This document shows positions 35,497-43,298 of a DNA stretch of 64,000 nt, piece by piece (position 1 is the stretch's first letter; every line of letters begins with the position of its first letter). The notes beneath the pieces were generated by a model, which was not told where the DNA came from, made no database searches, and saw only the letters and a list, made by a program, of their open reading frames with translations. Source of the stretch: Methanosarcina sp. UBA5 (lineage in GTDB: Archaea; Halobacteriota; Methanosarcinia; Methanosarcinales; Methanosarcinaceae); contig NZ_DAVG01000121.1 of NCBI RefSeq assembly GCF_002505485.1, positions 3,309-67,308 of the forward strand. The letters are read 5' to 3'. The translations under genes and the position numbers were made by a program.

Positions 35497-36972
35497 TTAC
35501 TTCTTATAAATTATATTATATTCGTCAAGGTGTTCCCTTGCAAGCTCCCGCTTCTCCTGATGGTCTTTGAGGAACTCGTACATTTTCTCGGCCGCAAGCT
35601 GTTTGCATGACCCGCACATCCTGGTTCCTGAGACACATTCCTGCCTGATTTCCAGTAATTCCTCATCGTCTCCAAGCAGGTGGAAGAGCATCAGTTCGAA
35701 GACTGAACATTCATCGGGTTTTCCACCCAGTTTTTTCTGTTCTTCCATGGTCACACAGCCGCCGGTCTTTGCTCTCTTTACTTTTTTTGCGCCTTCTTTC
35801 GGGTTGTCAGTAAGAGCAATATAACTGTCAGGGACGCTACTTGACATCTTTCCTCCCTGGAGCCCGCTCATAAAACGATGATAAGTAGATGCAGGAGGAA
35901 TGAAAGCATAGCCTTCGAATTCAGCGGCCACTTCGGCCACGACTTCTTCAAGGATTTTCCTTGTGGTTTTCCAGATTCTTCTGAAAACGAAGTATTTTTC
36001 ATACTCTAAAAATTCAGGTGGCTTAGCCTCATTAGCAAATTTAGCGATTTCCTGGATCTGGGTCATGAAGTACTCCCTTTTCTCAGGCTGGCTTATCTGT
36101 AAACCAATCCTTTCAAGGAATGCATAGTCAGGAGTCTGGAGCACATCAATGTGTTCCTCATAGAGTTTCACCTTCGCTGGAATGCGTTTTTTAAGCTCCT
36201 GTAAGGCTTCTTTCGGGGCTCCCTTGCCGCGCACGCTCAGGTATTTCTCTCCATTTGCGTTTTCTCTCTCTTCTACCCTGAACATGCTCATCTTGCCTGC
36301 AAGCCCTCGCGTCAGCCGAAGATGGGGGTCCTGGTCAGGCCCTACAGGCACCACAACTGGTTTTGGGCCTTCAAACTCTTCAAGCTGTGGCTGGAGGATA
36401 TCAGCAGCCTGGGTTGCCACACTAATCATATGAGAAAGGTTTGTCTCTCCTGAAAAACCATAAATCGCACTCAGTTCCGAGAAATTAACCTTGACCCCGA
36501 GTTCAAATGCCAGGTCTTTAACGCTTTCACAGCCTGACTGGAAGTAAATAAGGCCGTCGGGCTTAAAACCGAGAGCGATAAGGCTTAATATGTATTCTTC
36601 TACCCCGATTTCCCTGCATTTTTGCCAGGAAAAACCGCGTACCGAGAAAGCCTCCCTGTCTGCAATCCCGACAAAAGCTGACGCTCCCATTTGCTGGTGC
36701 CAGATTATCTGGTCCATAACCATCTTGTGCCCGAGGTGAACCTTCCCTGAAGGCATAAAACCGTCCATAACCGAAAAAGGGGCACCTGTCCTCATGGCTT
36801 CTGCAATCTGTTCGTAATCACGGTGCCCGAAGATAACTCTTCTCCGCATATACATATGTGGGGAGGGAATTTCAGGAAGCACATTGTCAAATGGAGAAAT
36901 CCCAAATTCTTCGAATAACTTAGAATAGTCATTAATCTCGCTTGAACTCCACGGGTCAAGTTTATTAGTCAT
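35497..36972 (-). CDS. trpS: Tryptophanyl-tRNA synthetase
   Basis: A class I synthetase that charges tRNA-Trp. HIGH-like MPSGKVHLGHK lies near residue 75 and KMSSS (GGKMSSSVPDSY) near residue 375, as in archaeal/eukaryotic-type TrpRS. Four Cys near the C-terminus (CVSGTRMCGSCKQ) may bind zinc. The ATG at 36972 is preceded by GAGGG six bases away and gives 491 residues. An in-frame ATG four codons upstream is less likely. Confidence 0.95.
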   Translation of the reverse strand: MTNKLDPWSSSEINDYSKLFEEFGISPFDNVLPEIPSPHMYMRRRVIFGHRDYEQIAEAMRTGAPFSVMDGFMPSGKVHLGHKMVMDQIIWHQQMGASAFVGIADREAFSVRGFSWQKCREIGVEEYILSLIALGFKPDGLIYFQSGCESVKDLAFELGVKVNFSELSAIYGFSGETNLSHMISVATQAADILQPQLEEFEGPKPVVVPVGPDQDPHLRLTRGLAGKMSMFRVEERENANGEKYLSVRGKGAPKEALQELKKRIPAKVKLYEEHIDVLQTPDYAFLERIGLQISQPEKREYFMTQIQEIAKFANEAKPPEFLEYEKYFVFRRIWKTTRKILEEVVAEVAAEFEGYAFIPPASTYHRFMSGLQGGKMSSSVPDSYIALTDNPKEGAKKVKRAKTGGCVTMEEQKKLGGKPDECSVFELMLFHLLGDDEELLEIRQECVSGTRMCGSCKQLAAEKMYEFLKDHQEKRELAREHLDEYNIIYKK

Positions 36973-37278
36973 TAAATCCCTCATTGCTGCCTGTTTTCTG
37001 AGGGAATGCCTCAGGAAGACAGCTTTTTCTTGCTGAAAATAATTAAAGATATGAACGCAGTTCCAGCCAAATCTCTCTTTAAAAATACGTGCTAATATGT
37101 AAATGTTTATCTTCGGGCAGGGAGTTTCAGGCTCACACTGGCTTTCCAGAGGTATGCGGCTTTTAACTCTCCTGACTTGCCATATCCCGACTAAAAGCAG
37201 GTTAAAAGGAATTTAAATGTGCCAGAAAAAACGCTAGAGGGAAATACTGTAAAAGGATACTTTATAACTTATTCCTTT

Positions 37279-38505
37279 TTACTTGTCACAAACCTTTTCA
37301 AAAGGATAAGGCAGCTTTGCTCCTACTGGAATTCTGTCTACAAACTCCATAAACTCCGGATCGTGCATAGGGGCCAGGCTTTTCTGCTTCTTGAAGTAAG
37401 TATAGCTCCTGATTTTTTGCCAAGCGTCTTTTAAGGATTCCTCTTTTATGTTCCCAAAACTGAAAGGCGGATAAGGCCCGGCTTTTACATCTCCGTCGGC
37501 CGTAATATGCATCCAGCGCCTACCTTCCATTGCGCCAAGCATCTGACCTTCAAAATAAGTATTTGCAAACATCCGTGGGCCGTCCGGGCTGGCATTTATC
37601 CTGTGGTACATTTCAAGGATGTCTCTCCTATTTTTACCAGTGAGCACAGGCTCATTTCTGGTTTTGGGCATTGCTTCCCAGACTGAAAATTCATGGACTC
37701 CAAGTTCTGATGCAAGGTTATAGAGTGCAGGCAGTTCATGTATATTTGAGGGGGATGCATGTGTTGTCATTACAACCATGAGCCCGGCTTCAAGTGCCAG
37801 TTTTATGGCAGAAACAGCTCGTTCATATGCTCCCTCGGACTTTCGGACAGCATCATGTTTTCCAGGATCAGTTGAATAAATTCCTATCATCAGGGAGTGA
37901 AGCCCCGCTTCTTTTAAACGGGAAGCAGTTTCTCTTGAAAAATCCGTTCCCCATGTGGAACAGTTTACTATAGCGCGCTTCTTGTCCACATACTTGATTA
38001 GTTCAAAAACCTCTTCTCTCAGTAGAGGATCATTTTCAGTAAATGAGATAATTAAAGTACCAAATTCAAGGGCTTCGTCAATAATTCTTTTTACAGTACT
38101 GGTATCCAGCTCATCTGCAACCGTCCCAGGTTGGCACCTCGAATTGCTTTGGCGGGTAAGTTCAATGGATACGGTTTCAGGAATGTATTTTCCGAGAGCT
38201 ATCTGTATTTCCGCAAAAATAAGGCGTTTGAAAGCAGGGCTAGGTATCGGCGGGAGCCAGGCCGACGCAATTACCCTATTCTCCTCTACGAGGGCTAGCT
38301 TTTCCTCCCTTAAGCGGGAGTTAATCATTTTCAATATAGGGTTGCAGGCTGCTCTAAGGGCTCCGTTTGCTGTAAGCTCTAGGATATCTCCTGCCTGCCG
38401 AAGATTTACTGACAGCCCAGGTATTGAGAGGACTTCTATATTTTGTTCCTTCGCTGGGATCTTTCTCAATGAAACTTCCGGTGTATCCTTTTTTTCAGAA
38501 GTCAT
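37279..38505 (-). CDS. Radical-SAM-like protein lacking the cluster cysteines
   Basis: The 408-residue protein has the radical SAM/SPASM layout. A strand leads into SIELTRQSNSRCQPG, where CX3CX2C is expected, followed by FTENDPLLREEVFELI, where GGEPLLRED is usual, and ALEAGLMVVMTTHASP. A C-terminal ITADGDVKAGPYPPFSFGNI takes the place of the usual DG-x-CP-x-PFSFGNI. Two of the three cluster cysteines and the later PCP cysteine are replaced (Ser, Gly, Gly). The fold is kept, but [4Fe-4S]-SAM chemistry looks impossible. It may bind a ligand or regulate. Confidence 0.75.
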   Translation of the reverse strand: MTSEKKDTPEVSLRKIPAKEQNIEVLSIPGLSVNLRQAGDILELTANGALRAACNPILKMINSRLREEKLALVEENRVIASAWLPPIPSPAFKRLIFAEIQIALGKYIPETVSIELTRQSNSRCQPGTVADELDTSTVKRIIDEALEFGTLIISFTENDPLLREEVFELIKYVDKKRAIVNCSTWGTDFSRETASRLKEAGLHSLMIGIYSTDPGKHDAVRKSEGAYERAVSAIKLALEAGLMVVMTTHASPSNIHELPALYNLASELGVHEFSVWEAMPKTRNEPVLTGKNRRDILEMYHRINASPDGPRMFANTYFEGQMLGAMEGRRWMHITADGDVKAGPYPPFSFGNIKEESLKDAWQKIRSYTYFKKQKSLAPMHDPEFMEFVDRIPVGAKLPYPFEKVCDK

Positions 38506-38519
38506 TTTTTCCTCACAAC

Positions 38520-38700
38520 ATGCTTTTTAAAAAAGGCTTGACCAAGAACTTTTAAAAAATTTGACCAAAAACAGAAAATGGCGCAAGCCTTTTGAGAAAA
38601 GTTTTGATCAAAGCCTTTCCGGTGGAAAGCTTGACCAAAGGCCCTAAGCAGCGAAGCCTTTCAAAATAGGCTTTGACCGAGAACATGACAATGTTTGAGT
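38520..38700. repeat. Palindromic intergenic repeats of the AAGCCTTT/AAAGGCTT type
   Basis: The gap between the radical-SAM-like gene and aIF2-beta is packed with CTTTTTAAAAAAGGCTTGACC, split here at its centre, plus variants AAGCCTTTTGAGAAAAG, AAAGCCTTTCC-GG-GGAAAGCTTGACC and AGCCTTTCAAAATAGGCTTTGACC. Each can fold as a hairpin. Related units occur at 12480-12540 and 53400-53490. No gene is present from 38506 to 38847. Confidence 0.6.
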
Positions 38701-38847
38701 TTGAGGGCCTTATTCCCAAACTCTATCCGGCGTGGTCAAGCGACGTAACGCTTGCAGCTTAACGGTTGAATTTTTAAGCTGCTCGGGCGCGAAAAATGAA
38801 GTAATCGACCTGAGCCACCTTAAAATATTTATATGAAAGCTTAAATC

Positions 38848-39459
38848 TCAGGCTGCTCTCTCTGAGAAGGCGAGGTTTCCGCTGATTTTCTTTATCTTTA
38901 CTTTGACCACGTCGCCTTTTCCGGCGCCGGGCACGAAAACCGTATACTTGTCTATCTTTGCTATCCCATCACCTTTGGATCCTACTGCATCGATCCGGAG
39001 TTCGTAAGTTCCGCCTTCTTCGATAGCATCCCTGACAACCACATTGCTTACCTTTCTCTTTTTGACAGGTCTGTGAGCTCCGCAAGCAGAACATCTCAGG
39101 ATAAGTACCCTGTCCACTCGAACAAGCTGGGTGTCCGGGCGTCCGCATTCCGAACACATAACGTATTCGTCCACATAAGCCTGAATGTTATCAGAGATCT
39201 GGGCTCTCGTAAACCTTCCCTGGAAGACTGCACGTGTGCCTTCTATTTTCCCTGCAGTCCCCAGTTCCCTTGTGAGATATTTCATCAGGTGGTCAGGATC
39301 TCGGTTAAGGATATCTGCAATATTTCCGAAGTTCTCAAGAATTGTAGTCTTGCCTTCGGAAAATATTCTGGGCTCAGGGATTACGAATCGAGCATCCGTA
39401 GTCTCGGTGTCAGGCATTTTTGCCATTGCACGGTTCAAAAGCTCTTCGTAATCGTACAT
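38848..39459 (-). CDS. eif2b: Translation initiation factor aIF2 subunit beta with C-terminal TRAM domain
   Basis: aIF2-beta helps bring initiator tRNA to the ribosome. The 203-residue protein has the aIF2-beta/aIF5 core (PRIFSEGKTTILENFGNIAD) and the zinc ribbon MCSECGRPDTQL and RCSACGAHRP. A 60-residue extra domain at the end (about 145-200: VGSKGDGIAKIDKYTVFVPG) has the TRAM RNA-binding pattern. TRAM-extended forms are known in Methanosarcina. rpl10e is 34 bases upstream on the same strand, so they probably form one operon. Confidence 0.93.
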   Translation of the reverse strand: MYDYEELLNRAMAKMPDTETTDARFVIPEPRIFSEGKTTILENFGNIADILNRDPDHLMKYLTRELGTAGKIEGTRAVFQGRFTRAQISDNIQAYVDEYVMCSECGRPDTQLVRVDRVLILRCSACGAHRPVKKRKVSNVVVRDAIEEGGTYELRIDAVGSKGDGIAKIDKYTVFVPGAGKGDVVKVKIKKISGNLAFSERAA

Positions 39460-39493
39460 GTTATGCTCCTTTTGATGTTAACAGCTTAACTGA

Positions 39494-40015
39494 TTACCGT
39501 ACCAGTTCTGCTCCTTCATCGATAACGACTCTACAGGGAGTTGGCAGTTTCTGTCCTGCATGCCAGAGAGCTTTCTTTGCGGCTGCAAAGTTCTGCTTTT
39601 CAACAGCCACTGTGAAGATCTTCTGTAATGGGTTTACCCTGGCTGCAGTACCTACATTCTTCCCAAAAGCCCTGCGCATTCCACTGGATACACGGTCAGC
39701 ACCCGCACCAGTTGCCTGCTTGTTTTCCCTGAGGACTTCGTGGGGATAGACACGGAGCTTCATGTAATAGCCCATCTTCCCTGTATCTTCAGTTAGGTGC
39801 CTGTTTGCTGTAATACGGGCTGCTTCAAGAGCAGTGTGCCTTATCTGGCATTTTTCTTCTACAAGCAGAGAGATTTTAATCGGGAAAGAGGTGTTTGCTT
39901 TGTCTCCCATGTCATAATGAATAATCTGGCTGCCTGGAACACCGCCCATGTATTTTCTTCTGGTAAATGAGCGCTGCCTCACGTTTCTATACATACTTCC
40001 TGGCTTTCGTACCAT
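39494..40015 (-). CDS. rpl10e: Ribosomal protein L10e (uL16)
   Basis: The 173-residue large-subunit protein (counterpart of bacterial L16) sits near the A-site. RKPGSMYRNVRQRSFTRRKY at the start and GADRVSSGMRRAFGK in the middle are family hallmarks. It comes before eif2b with a 34-base spacing in the same direction, an arrangement that fits a translation operon. The upstream region (40016-40442) has no gene. Confidence 0.95.
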   Translation of the reverse strand: MVRKPGSMYRNVRQRSFTRRKYMGGVPGSQIIHYDMGDKANTSFPIKISLLVEEKCQIRHTALEAARITANRHLTEDTGKMGYYMKLRVYPHEVLRENKQATGAGADRVSSGMRRAFGKNVGTAARVNPLQKIFTVAVEKQNFAAAKKALWHAGQKLPTPCRVVIDEGAELVR

Positions 40016-40043
40016 AAGCTTGATTCTCCTGAAAGATAATGAG

Positions 40044-40168
40044 TTTAACTTAACTTCTTAGCTTAGTTTAATTTAGCTTTACTTAACTTAGCTTAACTTA
40101 GCTCAGCTTAATTTAACTTAATTAGCTTAGTATCACTTAATTTAGCCTGATTAGCTTAATTTAATTTT
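40044..40168. repeat. CTTAA/CTTAG simple repeats upstream of rpl10e
   Basis: About 20 units of TTAA/TTAG-type pentamers (CTTAACTTAGCTTAACTTAG and close variants). The tract lies 29 bases upstream of the L10e start (minus strand), within the 427-base gap. No ORF is present. Confidence 0.7.
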
Positions 40169-40442
40169 GCTAAAATTTGTTGTAACGGACTCCTTTCCGG
40201 TTCCTTTCCGCATATAAATGTTTGCAGTAAGTTCGTAAAAAACCATCTAGCAAACGATTCAGTATGAGATATGTGCATATAGAGATACCTGCCTGTATTT
40301 ACATTTATCTGTAAACCTGCCCTGGTGGACTTCCGCAGGCAGCTCCTGCATTTTTCCGGTTCCCTGATGGGGATTCGGAATTGAATTTTGTAACCCCTGA
40401 AAATTTGTATATTCTGGGCTTAAGCGACTTACTCCCTACTAC

Positions 40443-41564
40443 TTAGTGGTTTATAAGGTTTATTGCTGGTTCAGGGTACTTCTCCAGAAACCCTGCAAGA
40501 AGCCCAAAACAGCCTGAAAGCATCATGCTCCCGAAAGGCGCGGCAAAATGCAGTTTATTTGATATCTCCTTCCTGATTTCGGACTCCAAAAGCTTTTCAA
40601 GCATTTCTCTTTTTGGACCCGTAACTAATATAGATCTAACCTGCTCAAATTCTAAAGCTTCCTTTATGTATGCACCGTGCCCCCCGTCTTCGAAAACCTC
40701 TTCAAAACCAAGCTTTCCGTCGGCAAGTCTTATTATATAGTCCTGGAGTTTTTCAGGATTCATGAGGGAAGTGTGGTGCTCAAAAACCGCCGTGATCCTG
40801 TTTTCATTCACAAGCGCTCCCAGAGTATGCCCATTTCCAATATTAACCACAACAGACGGCTGTACCGCCGCAGGATCAGTAAGCGCTCCAAAGATAGCAG
40901 CAGGCCCGGTATCCATGAAAATTGCTCTAGTTTTCCGGTTCCCTGCAGCTTTGAGAAGGGAATCTGCCTGGGCCTTCATTCGGGTAAAAGCCTCAGGAAT
41001 TTCCTCGGGTCTGTAGACGAAGTTTTCAAGTTCTCCTCCCTTTTCAATGAGTTCTCGAAGAAGTTCAAAGCGGTAAATCCTGTTGCTCTTATCAGGGGCA
41101 TTTCCGTGGTCCTGTACTGCCACGGCATAATTTGTAGGCATCTGAACCTCAAAGGCCGAAAGTGCAGCTGAGGTTGATTCAGGATCGAAATCCCGCATAA
41201 CAATTTCCTGTGCATTCTCTTCAGATGCAAGTTTTTTTGCTTCTGCTTCGGAGACGATTTGAATCCCGAAAGCCTTTACTTTTTCAATGTTATCATTGAT
41301 AGTCAAAGCAGCCTGTTCAGTAGCATACACTGGAAGACCTGCCTTTAGATGAGCCCTGATAGCAAACGTTAAAGGGCCTCCTCCCATTATATTTCCGGTA
41401 AACACTATTGTCTTTCCCTTTTTGGTTGCTTTCCGTACCTTTTTCGCAATTATCTGGGTAGGAGCAGGCATGACCATCAGCAAGCTGTTTTCCACCTCTT
41501 TTTCCGAATTGAAGAGCAGAATGTCCTGTGTACCCGTTCCTACATCCACTGCAAGTATCAGCAT
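40443..41564 (-). CDS. DUF1786 family protein (ASKHA-like)
   Basis: The 373-residue protein begins LILAVDVGTGTQDILLF, a phosphate-1-like motif of the ASKHA/hexokinase-type nucleotide fold. It has VFTGNIMGGGPLTFAI, MDTGPAAIFGAL and VVNIGNGHTLGAL further on. These fit DUF1786. Function is unknown. Likely cytoplasmic and nucleotide-binding. It is divergent from moaB, whose ATG lies 128 bases away on the other strand. Confidence 0.8.
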   Translation of the reverse strand: MLILAVDVGTGTQDILLFNSEKEVENSLLMVMPAPTQIIAKKVRKATKKGKTIVFTGNIMGGGPLTFAIRAHLKAGLPVYATEQAALTINDNIEKVKAFGIQIVSEAEAKKLASEENAQEIVMRDFDPESTSAALSAFEVQMPTNYAVAVQDHGNAPDKSNRIYRFELLRELIEKGGELENFVYRPEEIPEAFTRMKAQADSLLKAAGNRKTRAIFMDTGPAAIFGALTDPAAVQPSVVVNIGNGHTLGALVNENRITAVFEHHTSLMNPEKLQDYIIRLADGKLGFEEVFEDGGHGAYIKEALEFEQVRSILVTGPKREMLEKLLESEIRKEISNKLHFAAPFGSMMLSGCFGLLAGFLEKYPEPAINLINH

Positions 41565-41691
41565 ACCTGTGCATTGGTTAATAAAATATTAAAACATAGG
41601 CAAGCAAATAAAAGTGAACAGAAACTGGATAACAGGAATTTCGAGAATGAAATTTGAATCAAATGAATACAAAATGGAGGATGTGACTTTC

Positions 41692-42231
41692 ATGAAAGAG
41701 TCCACACCGGAAATTCACAAAAAAGAAGCAAAAAAATCCTTTTCTTTTGCCTTAATCACAATTTCTAGCTCAAGGTATGAAAAATACGGAAATTCCGCTT
41801 CGCCTGAGGAAGCTGAAGACCTTTCAGGAAAAGCCATGAAGGATCTTCTCGAAGCGGCTGGCCATAAAATTTCCTTTTACAGGCTTGTTTCCGACGAAAA
41901 AACTTCAATTACCGATGCAGTTCTTGATGCACTTGACAGCTCCGCAGATATTATTATTACAAGTGGAGGCACAGGGCTTGCACCAAAAGACATTACAATC
42001 GAGTCTGTAACTCCACTTTTTGAAAAGGAAATCTCAGGCTTTGGGGAACTTTTCAGGTACAAAAGCCTTGAAGACATAGGAACATCGGTAATCCTTACCA
42101 GAGCTGCGGCAGGCGTAATTAAAGGAAAAGCGGTATTTTGCCTTCCGGGTTCGCCAAATGCTGTGAAACTGGCGCTTTCGGAGATTATAATTCCTGAAGC
42201 CGGGCATATTGTCAGGCATGTAAGGGAATAA
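41692..42231 (+). CDS. moaB: MoaB/MogA-type molybdopterin adenylyltransferase
   Basis: MoaB activates molybdopterin with ATP before metal insertion. Methanogens need the cofactor for formylmethanofuran dehydrogenase. The protein has TSGGTGLAPKDITIE (the conserved GGTG..DxT motif), EKEISGFGELFR and KAVFCLPGSPNAVKLAL. The ATG at 41692 gives 179 residues and has GGAGG upstream. The frame is open from 41614, but the extra 26 residues are not typical. DUF3795 follows two bases after the stop. Confidence 0.9.
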   Translation: MKESTPEIHKKEAKKSFSFALITISSSRYEKYGNSASPEEAEDLSGKAMKDLLEAAGHKISFYRLVSDEKTSITDAVLDALDSSADIIITSGGTGLAPKDITIESVTPLFEKEISGFGELFRYKSLEDIGTSVILTRAAAGVIKGKAVFCLPGSPNAVKLALSEIIIPEAGHIVRHVRE

Positions 42232-42233
42232 GT

Positions 42234-42788
42234 ATGCATATCAACTATCTTGAAATAGGAGTCTGTGGACTTTCTTGCAGGCTTTGCCCTATGTATAATA
42301 CTGAAGCAAAGAGCAAATGCTTAGGATGCAAGAGTCCTACCAGAATGGCTGTTGGTTGCCCATTTATCACCTGTGCATTAAAAAGAAAAGGAATTGAATT
42401 TTGCTGGGAGTGTGAAGAAAGCAACACTTGTGAGAAATGGAAGAAACATAGAGAAGTCGGTAAAAAATTTGATTCCTTCAAATGTTATCAAACTCTTGAA
42501 GAGGATATTTCATTTATATGTAAGAATGGTGTTGATGAATTTGAAAAAATACAAAAACAAAGAGAGTATTTACTTAAAGAGATGTTAAAAGACTTTAACG
42601 AAGGTCGTTCAAAAAGCTATTATTGCATTGCTGCAACTGTTTTGGAACTTGAAGAACTTAAGAGAGCGCTGAATCAAGCAAAAAAAGAATCTGATGGACT
42701 TAATATCAAAGAGAAATCAAAGATTCTTCATTCGATTTTAGACAGCATCGCTTTAAAGAAAAAATATTACTTAAAATTAAGAAAATAA
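42234..42788 (+). CDS. DUF3795 Cys-rich protein
   Basis: The 184-residue protein has an N-terminal Cys-rich half: CGLSCRLCPMYN, CLGCKSPTRMAVGCPFITCA, and CWECEESNTCEKWKKHRE. This matches DUF3795 and suggests zinc or Fe-S binding. The C-terminal half is helical and Lys-rich (KRALNQAKKESDGLNIKEKS). It starts two bases after moaB, so the two are likely cotranscribed, though a functional link is not established. Confidence 0.8.
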   Translation: MHINYLEIGVCGLSCRLCPMYNTEAKSKCLGCKSPTRMAVGCPFITCALKRKGIEFCWECEESNTCEKWKKHREVGKKFDSFKCYQTLEEDISFICKNGVDEFEKIQKQREYLLKEMLKDFNEGRSKSYYCIAATVLELEELKRALNQAKKESDGLNIKEKSKILHSILDSIALKKKYYLKLRK

Positions 42789-42885
42789 ATATGTGCTGTA
42801 TCTTGTGGTATCCAAAAATAATTTTGGGTATTTAAGATCTTTAGTTCTCCTATAATTTGTTTCTCGCCTTTCCGTCACAGGTGAA

Positions 42886-43137
42886 TCAATAGCTAACATA
42901 AATATGATTTGCTATTTCCCTATCAACAGCATACCTAGTCTGGTCAACCTCAAAAAGATATGAAGGGGACCGTCTAAGCAGAGTAATAGGCATTCCTGGG
43001 AGGATACCCATAGCTATTAACTTCTGTAGAATTCCCGGATTTTTGGTCTCAAGGTGGTCAATTTTTCCAGTTTTTTTGGGTTCCATTGCGCAGAGAGTTA
43101 TAGTTTTCAGGGCAAGACGTGAGTTTTTATTTACCAT
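42886..43137 (-). CDS. feoA: FeoA, ferrous-iron transport accessory protein
   Basis: FeoA is a small SH3-like cytoplasmic protein that assists FeoB. The 83-residue protein has KLIAMGILPGMPITLLRRSP and an ending AVDREIANHIYV, typical of FeoA. ATG at 43137 overlaps the end of the zinc-ribbon gene upstream (that stop is at 43131-43133), and the upstream AGGAGG lies inside that gene. Operon order feoB, ribbon, feoA. Confidence 0.92.
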   Translation of the reverse strand: MVNKNSRLALKTITLCAMEPKKTGKIDHLETKNPGILQKLIAMGILPGMPITLLRRSPSYLFEVDQTRYAVDREIANHIYVSY

Positions 43138-43298
43138 TTGAAAAACCTCCTTATGGATTGAATTATCTTTGCTTCTTGTACAAGTTCATAACCGCAGTTC
43201 GGGCAGCACTGCTTATTACAGCTATGGAGTTTCCCGCAGCCTGTACATTTCGTTTCGTCAGCTTTCTCAAATTCGTTTCCGCAGAGTGGGCATTTCAC
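43131..43298 (-). CDS. 55-residue zinc-ribbon protein in the feo operon
   Basis: GTG 43298 overlaps the feoB stop as GTGA, and the frame ends TAA at 43131, overlapping the feoA start by seven bases. The product has KCPLCGNEF, KCTGCGKLHSCNKQCCPNCG and a C-terminal QSIRRFFKW. Eight of its 55 residues are Cys, in CxxC pairs that fit a double zinc ribbon or Fe-S site. Overlaps on both sides make it a real operon member. It could play a role like bacterial FeoC, by position only. Confidence 0.8.
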   Translation of the reverse strand: MKCPLCGNEFEKADETKCTGCGKLHSCNKQCCPNCGYELVQEAKIIQSIRRFFKW

